From assembly GCA_965206315.1 (NCBI GenBank), contig OZ242210.1:1612001-1676000 (forward strand): DNA of 64,000 nucleotides. Reading direction: 5' to 3'. The translations under genes and the position numbers were made by a program. Source of the DNA: Bin16 sp965206315 (lineage in GTDB: Bacteria; Chloroflexota; Dehalococcoidia; Lucifugimonadales; Australimonadaceae). Positions 49,414-57,329 of this stretch are shown here, in pieces; position 1 is the stretch's first letter, and each line of letters opens with the position of its first letter. The notes under the pieces are model-generated. The model had not been told where the DNA came from. It did not search any database and saw only the letters and a program-made list of their open reading frames with translations.

Positions 49414-50748
49414 ATGCTGTCGATAACAGAGAACGAGAAACTGACGCAGGTAGGCCCCGGAACGCCGATGGGTGACTACATCCGCCGTTTCTGGCTGCCC
49501 TTCCGGCTCTCCAGCGACGTCCCGGAGGCTGACGGTGAGCCTGTGCGCATCCGCCTGATGGGGGAGGAGTTGCTCGCCTTCCGCGACACGTCGGGAAAGG
49601 TCGGACTAATCCAGCGGAACTGCCCCCACCGGTGGGCGGACCTCTTCTTTGCGCGCAACGAAGAGCACGGCCTCCGCTGCACCTACCACGGCTGGAAGTA
49701 CGACGCGCAGGGCAACTGCGTCGACATGCCGACCGAGACCGACGAGAGCAGTTACAAGGACAAGATCAAGATAACGGCCTACCCGGTAGAGGAGGTCGCG
49801 GGCCTTCTCTGGACGTACATGGGACCGAAGGACCTCAAGCCCGAACTGCCGGACTTCGAGTATCTCCGAATGCCGGAGTCTCACCGGTTCGCCTCATGGA
49901 ACTGGCAGCAGACCAACTACGCGCAGGCCATAGAGGGCGGCATCGACTCCGCCCACTCCAACTACCTGCACGCCACGCTGGACGCCTACCACATGACCGA
50001 CGCCTGGCGCTCGACCTGGGAGCGCTCCCAGAACCTGCGCGACAAGTACCACGCGCGCGACCAGCACCCGAAGTTCTTCGCCGAGGACACCGACTACGGC
50101 GTCATCACCGGCGCTCGCCGGGACACGGGTGAGGGCGAGTTCTACTGGCGCTACAACCTCTTCCTGCTGCCGTTCTACACCATGCCACCGTCGGCCCCGT
50201 CCCAGAAGTTCTTCCACGCGTTCGTGCCTATAGACGACCTCCACAACATGCGCTGGACGTTCGTCTGGAACCTCAGGAGCGCCCTGCCGTCGGGCTCCAT
50301 CGAGGAGTGGCGCAACGGCGCCGGCCTGCACGCGGCCTCGCTGCCCGGCTTCTTCCGCATCGGCTCCACCGCCGACTCCGTTCCCATCTTCGCGGAGCAC
50401 TTCCCGCTCCGAAACAAGGAGAACGACTACCTCGTCAGCCGCGACTACCAGAAGCGCCTCACCTTCACCGGCATCACCGGCACCGGCGAGCAGGACCTCT
50501 CTGTGCAGGAGGGCATGGGACACATCACGCCGCGCAACAAGGAGCATCTCGGCACCACGGACATCGGCATCATCAAGTCCCGCCGCCGTCTGCTGAAAGA
50601 GGCCACCGCGCTGCAGGACGGCGAGGAGCCTTACGCGGCCTCCCACGGCGACGTCTACTACGTCCGCGCGGGCGACATCCTCCTCTCCCCCGAGGAGAAC
50701 TGGGTGCACGACCGGAAGATAAAGGACCTGCAGACCGCTACCTGGTAG
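49414..50748 (+). CDS. Rieske ring-hydroxylating oxygenase alpha subunit
   Basis: Rieske oxygenase (444 aa), the only one transcribed after its dehydrogenase partner. Rieske ligands are C70, H72, C89 and H92, although the first knuckle reads CPHRWAD. The mononuclear site is GGIDSAHSNYLH with D178, H181 and H186. It is most similar to the copy at 31059-32384. RBS GGGAGG is ten bases before ATG 49414. A strong hairpin terminator follows at 50776-50804, so the operon ends here and the aromatic-catabolic part of the window ends with it. Confidence 0.93.
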   Translation: MLSITENEKLTQVGPGTPMGDYIRRFWLPFRLSSDVPEADGEPVRIRLMGEELLAFRDTSGKVGLIQRNCPHRWADLFFARNEEHGLRCTYHGWKYDAQGNCVDMPTETDESSYKDKIKITAYPVEEVAGLLWTYMGPKDLKPELPDFEYLRMPESHRFASWNWQQTNYAQAIEGGIDSAHSNYLHATLDAYHMTDAWRSTWERSQNLRDKYHARDQHPKFFAEDTDYGVITGARRDTGEGEFYWRYNLFLLPFYTMPPSAPSQKFFHAFVPIDDLHNMRWTFVWNLRSALPSGSIEEWRNGAGLHAASLPGFFRIGSTADSVPIFAEHFPLRNKENDYLVSRDYQKRLTFTGITGTGEQDLSVQEGMGHITPRNKEHLGTTDIGIIKSRRRLLKEATALQDGEEPYAASHGDVYYVRAGDILLSPEENWVHDRKIKDLQTATW

Positions 50749-50775
50749 CGCGTCCATCTCCACTGGAGGTATCGG

Positions 50776-50804
50776 CGAGGGCAGGAGGATCTCTCCTGCC
50801 CTCG
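50776..50804 (+). terminator. Strong hairpin terminator after the dehydrogenase-Rieske operon
   Basis: CGAGGGCAGGAG (50776-50787) pairs perfectly with CTCCTGCCCTCG (50793-50804) around the loop GATCT. A short T-rich stretch (TTCGTTGT) follows. This is the best terminator of the window. Confidence 0.85.
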
Positions 50805-50865
50805 TTCGTTGTCCCGCGGCGCGCGATACCGAACTGCACCGGCTCGGTTAGAATGACCTCACGTT

Positions 50866-51624
50866 ATGACGAACCGTCGCTATCAACGATCCGCACCTGT
50901 GCCTCCTCCTGATCCTGCGCTCGTGGAAGGCAGCGCGAATGAAGTCCGCCGCCGGTTGCGCCAGGCTGGCCGCAAGGACGTAGCCGAACGCATCCGCAAG
51001 GAGGCAGGCCGGGACGCGCCCTGCTATGGCGTGCCGTCAGCCGAGGTCTATCGCATCGGGCTCGACCTCGTCCGGCGGCTGCGCTCCGTGGGGCTCCCCG
51101 CCACCATCGCTATCGCGGACAACCTCTTCCGTACCGGCAACGTCGAGGAAGGACTCGTCGGCGCGCAGATAGTCGGCGCACTGGCACGCCTCATCACCGG
51201 CGACGACTTTCAGCGCATCGAACCGTGGGGGGATACGCTGACCACCCCGCAAACGGCCGATGCTCTGGGCGCGAACTGCCTCAGCCCTGCCCTTGCCGCC
51301 AAACCCTCCCTCGTCAAGACGATGCGCGAGTGGGCGCGCTCCTCGAATCCCTCCAAGCGGCGCGCTGCCGTCTCCGCGTTCGGTCCGCTCGTGCGGGAAG
51401 GGCGTTTCATGACGGATGCACTCGAGGTCGCCGAGGTCGTCATGGAAGACGACAACGAGGAAGTGCAGCGTGGTGTAGGTACGATGCTCATGGAGGCGAC
51501 TCGCCTGAGGTCCGACCGGGTAGTCGAGTTCCTCATGGAATGGAGAGAACAGAGCCCTCGCCTCATCCTCCAGACCGCTGCCACCAAGCTGCAGCCTGCC
51601 CAGCGCGGACAGGTACTCGGCTGA
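50866..51624 (+). CDS. HEAT-repeat protein, DNA alkylation repair (AlkD-like) family
   Basis: A 252-residue all-helical protein. The pattern of paired helices (GVPSAEVYRIGLDLVRRLRS, WARSSNPSKRRAAVSAFGPL, VMEDDNEEVQRGVGTMLMEA) fits AlkD-like DNA glycosylases, which remove N3- and N7-alkylated bases. W and R residues in WARSSNPSKRR resemble the motif that precedes the DNA-contacting region. Other HEAT-repeat proteins cannot be excluded. Its stop overlaps the next start by one base (TGATG). No other repair gene is adjacent, though mfd lies further on. Confidence 0.75.
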   Translation: MTNRRYQRSAPVPPPDPALVEGSANEVRRRLRQAGRKDVAERIRKEAGRDAPCYGVPSAEVYRIGLDLVRRLRSVGLPATIAIADNLFRTGNVEEGLVGAQIVGALARLITGDDFQRIEPWGDTLTTPQTADALGANCLSPALAAKPSLVKTMREWARSSNPSKRRAAVSAFGPLVREGRFMTDALEVAEVVMEDDNEEVQRGVGTMLMEATRLRSDRVVEFLMEWREQSPRLILQTAATKLQPAQRGQVLG

Positions 51625-51995
51625 TGACGAACAACCCGGAGGCGCGTCCTGCCCCTGGCATCGGACGGCGGCTCTATCGCGGGTTCGCATTCGCGCTCAT
51701 CGTTGGTCTGGCCGGCGCCGGGCTCAGTGGCGTGCCGGCCCTCTTCATCCAATCCATATTCGTCGCTGAGGCGCAGCGGTGCATCGAGGCCATCGAAATG
51801 GCCGAGGCGGGAGGCGATGTGACGCTGGTCTGTCCTGACCAGTTCACCGATCCGCCGGTCTGGCTGCCCGTCATCATGGTGGTCGGGGGCGCAGCCCTTG
51901 GCGCGGCTGGGGGCCTTGCTTACGGCATAGCCTCACCGGGACGCAGAGCACGCAGTTCCGCGCCTCCGGCGGAGTCTCCATGGCTGCCGTTCTGA
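51624..51995 (+). CDS. Small membrane protein of unknown function
   Basis: A 123-residue protein with two predicted membrane spans, about 19-42 (YRGFAFALIVGLAGAGLSGV) and 80-103 (PVIMVVGGAALGAAGGLAYG). Between them is a loop holding two cysteines (QRCIEAIE and LVCPDQF) that could form a disulphide outside the cell. The tail is basic and Pro-rich. The start ATG shares a base with the AlkD-like stop codon, so the pair is co-translated. I do not recognise the family. Confidence 0.75.
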   Translation: MTNNPEARPAPGIGRRLYRGFAFALIVGLAGAGLSGVPALFIQSIFVAEAQRCIEAIEMAEAGGDVTLVCPDQFTDPPVWLPVIMVVGGAALGAAGGLAYGIASPGRRARSSAPPAESPWLPF

Positions 51996-52089
51996 GCGCA
52001 GATACGGCACGGCGGATTCCGCGCAACTGCCTTCGCTAAGTCGTCGCACCTGTTCCAGTGCCCGTGTATCCTTAAACACGGTTTCTCTC

Positions 52090-53124
52090 ATGCGATATCA
52101 CTTCATTCGCGTTCCTATCGCTGTACTCACGGCCGTCCTCCTTCTGGGGACGGCGCTGCCTGCGTGCACCCCCTTCCCCGAACCTGACTACATCACCTAC
52201 ACGTCGGGACTCCCGGGCGCTCGCGACATCGCAGTCGTCCGGCCGGATGGCGGCCACGCGTTCATACTTACCGACGACGCTCAGGGGCTCTCCTCCGACA
52301 ACTTCGAACCCGTCTGGGACCCCAACCGTCAGCGTATCGCCTTTCTCAGCAACCGTGACGGGAACATCGAGGTCTACGTCGGTGTGGCTTCCGAGGACGC
52401 GCCAGTCTTCTACCGGATCACCAACTCGGAGTTCGACGAGTCCCAGGTCTCCTGGTCCGCAGATGGCAATCGCATCGCGTACACGTCCGAGGACCATGAG
52501 GGAAGGCGCACCGTCCAGCACGTCGCGCTCAACGAACTCGTCCCGACCGCCGTCGTATTCGGAAGCGAAGGCGAGACCGACGCTGCGTGGTCTCCCACTG
52601 ACAACCTGATCGTCTTTGCCAAGCTCAAGGAGAACGGCGAGTCCGACGGCATCTTCCTGCGCGACCCTTCGAACGTGAATATCGTCCAGCTCACCGCAGG
52701 CCCCCACCACTTCCCCACGTGGGCGCCGGACGGAAAGAGCATCGCCTACGTCTCCACGCAGAACGATGACCAGAAGGACATCTACGTCATCAACGTCAGC
52801 GCCCTCGGACCCACCTCGGAACCGCTCCGGATCACCCAGGACGGCGCTGACGACTATGGGCCCTCGTGGTCGCGGGACGGCAGCAGGATCGCGTTCATCT
52901 CCGACCGCTCCGGCAATGCCGACGTCTACACCATCGCCCCGAACGGAGGCGGCCTGGTGATGATTACGCAGAACGCCGTGAACGAGTTGTCGGTTGCATG
53001 GGGCCCCGACGGCAGCCTCGTCTTCCCCTCCGGCCCGGAGGACCGGACGGCGCTCTTCATCGCGGACGCAGATGGCCAGCAGCAACTCACGTCCGGTGCG
53101 ACGGCGACCTTCCCGGACTGGTAG
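52090..53124 (+). CDS. TolB-like beta-propeller lipoprotein
   Basis: A 344-residue exported propeller. The signal peptide ends in LPAC (Cys about 26). About six PD40/WD40-like blades follow, each with the pattern W(S/A)(A/P)DGxxIAY or IAFxSxRxG: FEPVWDPNRQRIAFLSNRDG, VSWSADGNRIAYTSEDH, PTWAPDGKSIAYVS, PSWSRDGSRIAFISDRSG. Similar proteins in monoderm bacteria are not part of a Tol-Pal system, so the role is unknown. It ends nine bases before the nuclease gene. A short hairpin (CCGTGT-N8-ACACGG, 52062-52081) lies upstream. Confidence 0.85.
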   Translation: MRYHFIRVPIAVLTAVLLLGTALPACTPFPEPDYITYTSGLPGARDIAVVRPDGGHAFILTDDAQGLSSDNFEPVWDPNRQRIAFLSNRDGNIEVYVGVASEDAPVFYRITNSEFDESQVSWSADGNRIAYTSEDHEGRRTVQHVALNELVPTAVVFGSEGETDAAWSPTDNLIVFAKLKENGESDGIFLRDPSNVNIVQLTAGPHHFPTWAPDGKSIAYVSTQNDDQKDIYVINVSALGPTSEPLRITQDGADDYGPSWSRDGSRIAFISDRSGNADVYTIAPNGGGLVMITQNAVNELSVAWGPDGSLVFPSGPEDRTALFIADADGQQQLTSGATATFPDW

Positions 53125-53133
53125 CCTCCCTTC

Positions 53134-54927
53134 GTGGGGATTGACGCTCTTACCCATAACGACGCAGGCATTTATGCCGCCCCTGCTTCTCCCGAAGCAT
53201 GGGGAGACTGGGTTTCGGCCACGCGGCTGAGGGGCTATCTCCTGAAGAACACGCTCGGCGACTGGCTCAACCTGTACGGCGAGGCCAACGGGTTCCAGCG
53301 TGACGACGCATCCGAAGACTACGATGAACGACTCGTCTTCGCACCGTTCATCATGAGCCAGGGCGAGAGGTTCGAGGAGGCTGTTGCCCGGCACCTGGCC
53401 TCTTTCCACGAACTCGCCACTGTCTCGCGCGAAGCGGAAGACGTGCGTGAGTTGGAGATTGCCCAACAGACCTTCCATGCGCTCGCGGACGGCCGCCCCA
53501 TCATCCATCAGGCGGTGCTCTGGAACCCGGAATCCATGACCTACGGCGCGGCCGACTTCCTCATCCGTTCCGACGTCTTCGACGCGCTGTTCCCCGGGCA
53601 TCTCGCGCCGGGAGAAGCCGCCATCGCCGCGCCGGACCTCGGCGGGTCGTGGCACTACGTCGTGGTGGACGCCAAGTTCACCACGGTACACGCCTCCAAG
53701 CAGGGCGAGGTCGGCAACAGTGGCTCGGCGCCCGCCTACAAGGCGCAACTGTATGTCTACAACGACGCTCTTGCCCGCCTGCAGGGCTACGCACCGCGCC
53801 GGGCGTTCCTGCTCGGGCGCAGCTGGGAGCAGAGTTCGGAGCGCGTAACCAACGCCATGAAGCGGCTCGGGCAGGTTTCCATGAGCGCGGAAGTGCAAGT
53901 GGAAGTGGAGGCTGCGGCTGCGTGGGTGCGCAGACTGCGCTCGGAGGGCGCGCAGTGGCAGCCGCTGCCGACGCCAACGGTGCCCGAGCTGTGGCCCTCC
54001 GGTGGGGACTGGCCCTGGGAGAACGCTGTCAAGGACATCACGGAGAGGTTGGAAGATCTCACCAAGCTCTGGCAGGTCGGCACTGAGAGGCGCGACAGGG
54101 CGGTGCGCCAAGGCATCACATCCTGGCTGGACCCCCGCGCCACTGCCGAGTCGCTCGGCGTTACAGGGCCGAGCACGCAACCGGTCCTGGAGGCGATCCT
54201 CGACGTGCACCGTAACGACGGCCCGGTTGTCCGCCCCGCTCACGTCCGCGCCGCGGAGAGCGAATGGCGCGCGCAGCCTCCGCTCGAATTCTTCGTGGAC
54301 TTCGAGTACGTCACCGACCTGAAAGACGACTTCTCCACGTTCCCCGAACGCGGCGGGCAGACCATCATCTTCATGATCGGTTGCGGGCACATGGAGAACG
54401 GCGAGTGGAAGTTCGCACAGTTCACCACCGATCGCTTGGACGAGCCAAGCGAAGCGCGTGCGATAGACGCGTGGCTCGCCCATATGCGGGAGACCCAGGC
54501 CCGGCTCGGAGGCGAGGATGAGCCGCGCCTCTTCCACTGGGCGCCTGCGGAAGAGATCAACTACGAGACGGCCTACAACTCCGCGCGGAAGCGGCATCCT
54601 GCGAAAGGCTGGCCGGCCGTCAACTGGTTCGACCTGCTGCGGAAGGTCGTTCGCAGGGAGCCGGTCGTCGTCCGTGGTTCGATGGGTTTCGGGCTCAAGA
54701 GTGTCGCCCGGGCGTTCCGTACGCACGATCTCATCGAGACCGACTGGGGCAGTTCCAAGGTGGACGGGATGGGGGCGATGGTCGGCGCGTGGCGCTGCGA
54801 CGACGAGGCTGCCGAGCATGGCGTTCGCCTCATCGACACCCAGCTCATGGAAGAGATCGCCGCCTACAACGAGGTGGACTGCAAGGTGATGCAGGAGATC
54901 CTCCACTACCTCCGCGCTCACCACTAG
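53134..54927 (+). CDS. RecB-like nuclease fused to a DEDD exonuclease (RNase H-like) domain
   Basis: A 597-residue two-domain protein. Residues 1-330 carry a PD-(D/E)xK nuclease core with AADFLIR and VVVDAKFTT (D179, K181), as in the TM0106/RecB-like family. Residues 380-597 hold a DEDD-type exonuclease/YprB-like domain: FFVDFEYVTD with D389 and E391, RLFHWAPAEE in the middle and YNEVDCKVM near the end. The start is GTG at 53134; the RBS is weak, so the start is uncertain. Such fusions occur with CRISPR-linked or helicase-linked systems, but no such gene is nearby. The likely role is nucleic-acid processing or repair. Confidence 0.8.
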   Translation: MGIDALTHNDAGIYAAPASPEAWGDWVSATRLRGYLLKNTLGDWLNLYGEANGFQRDDASEDYDERLVFAPFIMSQGERFEEAVARHLASFHELATVSREAEDVRELEIAQQTFHALADGRPIIHQAVLWNPESMTYGAADFLIRSDVFDALFPGHLAPGEAAIAAPDLGGSWHYVVVDAKFTTVHASKQGEVGNSGSAPAYKAQLYVYNDALARLQGYAPRRAFLLGRSWEQSSERVTNAMKRLGQVSMSAEVQVEVEAAAAWVRRLRSEGAQWQPLPTPTVPELWPSGGDWPWENAVKDITERLEDLTKLWQVGTERRDRAVRQGITSWLDPRATAESLGVTGPSTQPVLEAILDVHRNDGPVVRPAHVRAAESEWRAQPPLEFFVDFEYVTDLKDDFSTFPERGGQTIIFMIGCGHMENGEWKFAQFTTDRLDEPSEARAIDAWLAHMRETQARLGGEDEPRLFHWAPAEEINYETAYNSARKRHPAKGWPAVNWFDLLRKVVRREPVVVRGSMGFGLKSVARAFRTHDLIETDWGSSKVDGMGAMVGAWRCDDEAAEHGVRLIDTQLMEEIAAYNEVDCKVMQEILHYLRAHH

Positions 54928-54979
54928 CCCCCTCTCCGACCCCTGCCGGATCGCCTTACCCGCAATCTTCTTACCTCTC

Positions 54980-55008
54980 TTGCCGGGTACCGTTAGCGGT
55001 GCTACCAT
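54980..55008 (+). promoter_or_regulatory. Candidate promoter of the ETF operon
   Basis: TTGCCG (54980-54985) and TACCAT (55003-55008) are 17 bases apart, with three and four of six matches. The leader to ATG 55074 would be about 58 bases. The 146-base gap holds no gene. Confidence 0.4.
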
Positions 55009-55073
55009 CCGATTGTGCATTCTTTCTCAATCTTTTCTGCAGACGATCCCGGGTACAGTGAGGTCAGGCACGG

Positions 55074-55868
55074 ATGACGCTGCACATAGTGGTGACCGCC
55101 AAGCAAGTGCTCGACCCCGAAACCCCGTTATCCGCCTTCAACGTCGCTGACAACGCCGTCTCCACCGCGGGCAACATCCCCCCGGTCGTCAACGGGTACG
55201 ACGAGCAGGCCGTCGAGGCGGCTCTGCGCATCAAGGAAGCCCACGGCGACGCGAAGGTCACTGTGCTCTCCTGCGGTACGGATTTCGCCCTGGACGTCAT
55301 CAAGAAGCCACTGGCGATGGGGGCGGACGAGCTGGTTCTGCTCCAGGACGCCGCCTTCGAGAATTCCATAGACCCCACTACGACGGTCGCGGCGCTCACC
55401 GCTGCCATCCGCAAACTGGGCGACGTGGACATCGTCATCTCCGGGAGGCAGGCGAGCGACTGGGACAACGCGCAGGTGCCGCTCGGCGTTGCGGAATCCC
55501 TCAGATGGGCGGTCGCGACCATTGGACGGAAGGTCGACGTGCAGGACGGCACAGTGCGCGTCGAGCGCGTCCTGCCGGACGGCCACGAGACCGTCGAGGC
55601 GCCGCTACCCGCCGTCGTAACCGTCTCGAACGAGCTGGGCACACCCCGGTATCCCAACATGCGCGGCATCATGGCGGCGCGGCGCGTGCAGCCCACCGTC
55701 TGGACTGTTGCCGACCTCGACCTCGACGGCGCGGCATCCCCCGCGTTCGAACTCGTGTCCCTGAAGAAACCGGAGCGCGCGGTGCAGACCGAGATGATCA
55801 CCGGCGACGACGACGCGGACGCCGGACGCAAGCTCGCCCTCCGCCTCCGCGAGGAGCGCGTGCTCTGA
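55074..55868 (+). CDS. etfB: Electron transfer flavoprotein beta subunit
   Basis: A 264-residue ETF small subunit (FixA/EtfB). Family marks are VTAKQVLDPE at the start, VNGYDEQAVEAALRIKE near residue 40, ISGRQASDWDNAQVPLGVAE near 120 and PRYPNMRGIMAAR near 190. It binds AMP and, with the alpha subunit, carries electrons from acyl-CoA and similar dehydrogenases to the quinone pool. Its stop overlaps the alpha subunit start (TGATG). No dehydrogenase or ETF-quinone oxidoreductase gene lies beside it. It may also serve the aromatic pathways of the window; that is inference. Confidence 0.93.
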   Translation: MTLHIVVTAKQVLDPETPLSAFNVADNAVSTAGNIPPVVNGYDEQAVEAALRIKEAHGDAKVTVLSCGTDFALDVIKKPLAMGADELVLLQDAAFENSIDPTTTVAALTAAIRKLGDVDIVISGRQASDWDNAQVPLGVAESLRWAVATIGRKVDVQDGTVRVERVLPDGHETVEAPLPAVVTVSNELGTPRYPNMRGIMAARRVQPTVWTVADLDLDGAASPAFELVSLKKPERAVQTEMITGDDDADAGRKLALRLREERVL

Positions 55869-56833
55869 TGGCTGACGCACTCATCATCGGCGAGATCACG
55901 GACGGCGCACCCGCGTCTGCCACGCTGGAAGGCATCGCTGCCGCGCGCGGCATGGGTGTCGGCCAGGTGGCCGTCCTGCTGCCGGGCGCGGACGCCGCGA
56001 GCGCAGCCTCCGCCGCCATCGCGGGTGGCACGGACATCGTCTACACCGTCGTCGACGGCCCGGCCGCTGAGGGCGAGTTCGACGCGCTGGTAGACGCGGC
56101 GCAGGCCGCTGTCACGCTGAGCGGGGCACGCTATGTCATTGGTGCGAAGACGCTCACCGGACGGGACGTGGTGCCGCGGCTCGCCTTCCGGCTCGGTACT
56201 GCCTTGGCGTCCGACTGCTCCGCCGTTTCCCTCGACGGCTCCGGACGCCTCATCGCGACCCGGCCGGTCTACGGCGGCAACGCGGAGGCGTCGGTTGCCT
56301 GCCTCGGCAGCGTTGCTGTCGCCTCGCTGCGGCCCAAGAGCGTGGATGCGCTCGAACCGGACGCCTCGCGCACCGGCGAGGTGTTGCCGTTGGCCTTCGA
56401 GGCGAACGTCCGTACCCGGGTGCTGGAACGTGTCGAGGAGGCAGGAGAGGGCGTCCGCCTGGAGAATGCGCGCGTCGTCGTCTCCGGGGGGCGTGGACTT
56501 GGCGGGCCGGAGCCGTTCGACTCGCTGCGGGAGCTGGCGAACATGCTCGGCGGCGCGGTCGGCGCGTCCCGTGCGGCCTGCGACGCCGGTTGGGTCCCCT
56601 CCGGTTACCAGGTCGGCCTCACGGGCAAGACTGTGACGCCGGACCTGTACATCGCCGTCGGGATATCCGGCGCGAGCCAGCACATGGCCGGATGCAGCAA
56701 CTCTCGAACGCTCGTGGCCATCAACAAGGATGCCGGAGCCAACATCTTCAAGGAGGCCCGCTTCGGGGTCGCCGGAGACTGGCAGAAAGTGCTGCCTGCA
56801 TTCATGGAACAACTGCACGAGCTGATGGGGTAG
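55868..56833 (+). CDS. etfA: Electron transfer flavoprotein alpha subunit
   Basis: A 321-residue ETF large subunit (FixB/EtfA). The N-terminal domain (MADALIIGEITDG) is followed by the FAD-binding C-terminal domain: SGGRGLGGPEPF near residue 200, then GASRAACDAGWVPSGYQVGL, TPDLYIAVGISGASQHMAGC and NKDAGANIFKEARFGVAGDW. All are standard, except that AGM reads AGC and IFxxADxGIVGD reads IFKEARFGVAGD. FAD is held between this domain and the beta subunit. It is translated from an ATG that shares a base with the beta-subunit stop. Confidence 0.94.
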   Translation: MADALIIGEITDGAPASATLEGIAAARGMGVGQVAVLLPGADAASAASAAIAGGTDIVYTVVDGPAAEGEFDALVDAAQAAVTLSGARYVIGAKTLTGRDVVPRLAFRLGTALASDCSAVSLDGSGRLIATRPVYGGNAEASVACLGSVAVASLRPKSVDALEPDASRTGEVLPLAFEANVRTRVLERVEEAGEGVRLENARVVVSGGRGLGGPEPFDSLRELANMLGGAVGASRAACDAGWVPSGYQVGLTGKTVTPDLYIAVGISGASQHMAGCSNSRTLVAINKDAGANIFKEARFGVAGDWQKVLPAFMEQLHELMG

Positions 56834-56858
56834 GATTAAGCGAGAGGGAGGTCGGACG

Positions 56859-57305
56859 ATGGCAGACCAGGAATACGACCGCGAGATGGCTGAAGCGATC
56901 GAGCACGCCGAGACGTCGGAGGTCGTCTGCATCATCCTTCCTCTCATCAACCAGTGCCTGGTCTACGACAACCGGAGCACGGCGGAAGACCCGCCGCGCA
57001 TCTCGGTCTCGCCGCCGCTCGGTTCGGCTGAGCGTCGCCTGCGCCACGTCAACCGCGCCCGCCCCAATATGCCCCACGCACGGGAGCTCGCCGCCATCCC
57101 CTGGGTCGGTTCGATCCGAAGCCTCGAGGAGTCCGGCGTCTGCGACATGCTGTATCGCCGCGTCAGCGGCTCCGGCTTCGACTCGGTGCAGCGCCAGTAC
57201 GACGAGGCGCTGGACGAGTTGCGGCAGTGGGAGCGGCGCTCCACCATCGCGATGATCCGCGGGCAGGGGCCCTACCACACGCTCTGGTCGCGCAACGGCT
57301 CCTGA
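56859..57305 (+). CDS. Conserved-looking hypothetical protein
   Basis: A 148-residue soluble protein; RBS GAGGGAGG lies before ATG 56859, 25 bases after the ETF alpha gene. It is mixed alpha/beta, with IILPLINQCLVYDNRS near residue 25, a basic central part (RRLRHVNRARP) and an acidic C-terminal helix (YDEALDELRQWERR). No membrane span or signal peptide, and I recognise no family. Co-transcription with the ETF is likely from spacing. Confidence 0.65.
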   Translation: MADQEYDREMAEAIEHAETSEVVCIILPLINQCLVYDNRSTAEDPPRISVSPPLGSAERRLRHVNRARPNMPHARELAAIPWVGSIRSLEESGVCDMLYRRVSGSGFDSVQRQYDEALDELRQWERRSTIAMIRGQGPYHTLWSRNGS

Positions 57306-57329
57306 CCGGCAGCGCCTCGCGCCAAGGAG

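Noticed and set aside
52072..55020. 982-codon open frame on the minus strand
   Set aside because: It is antisense to the TolB-like propeller and the nuclease, both with clear motifs; its translation is low-complexity and carries no motif.
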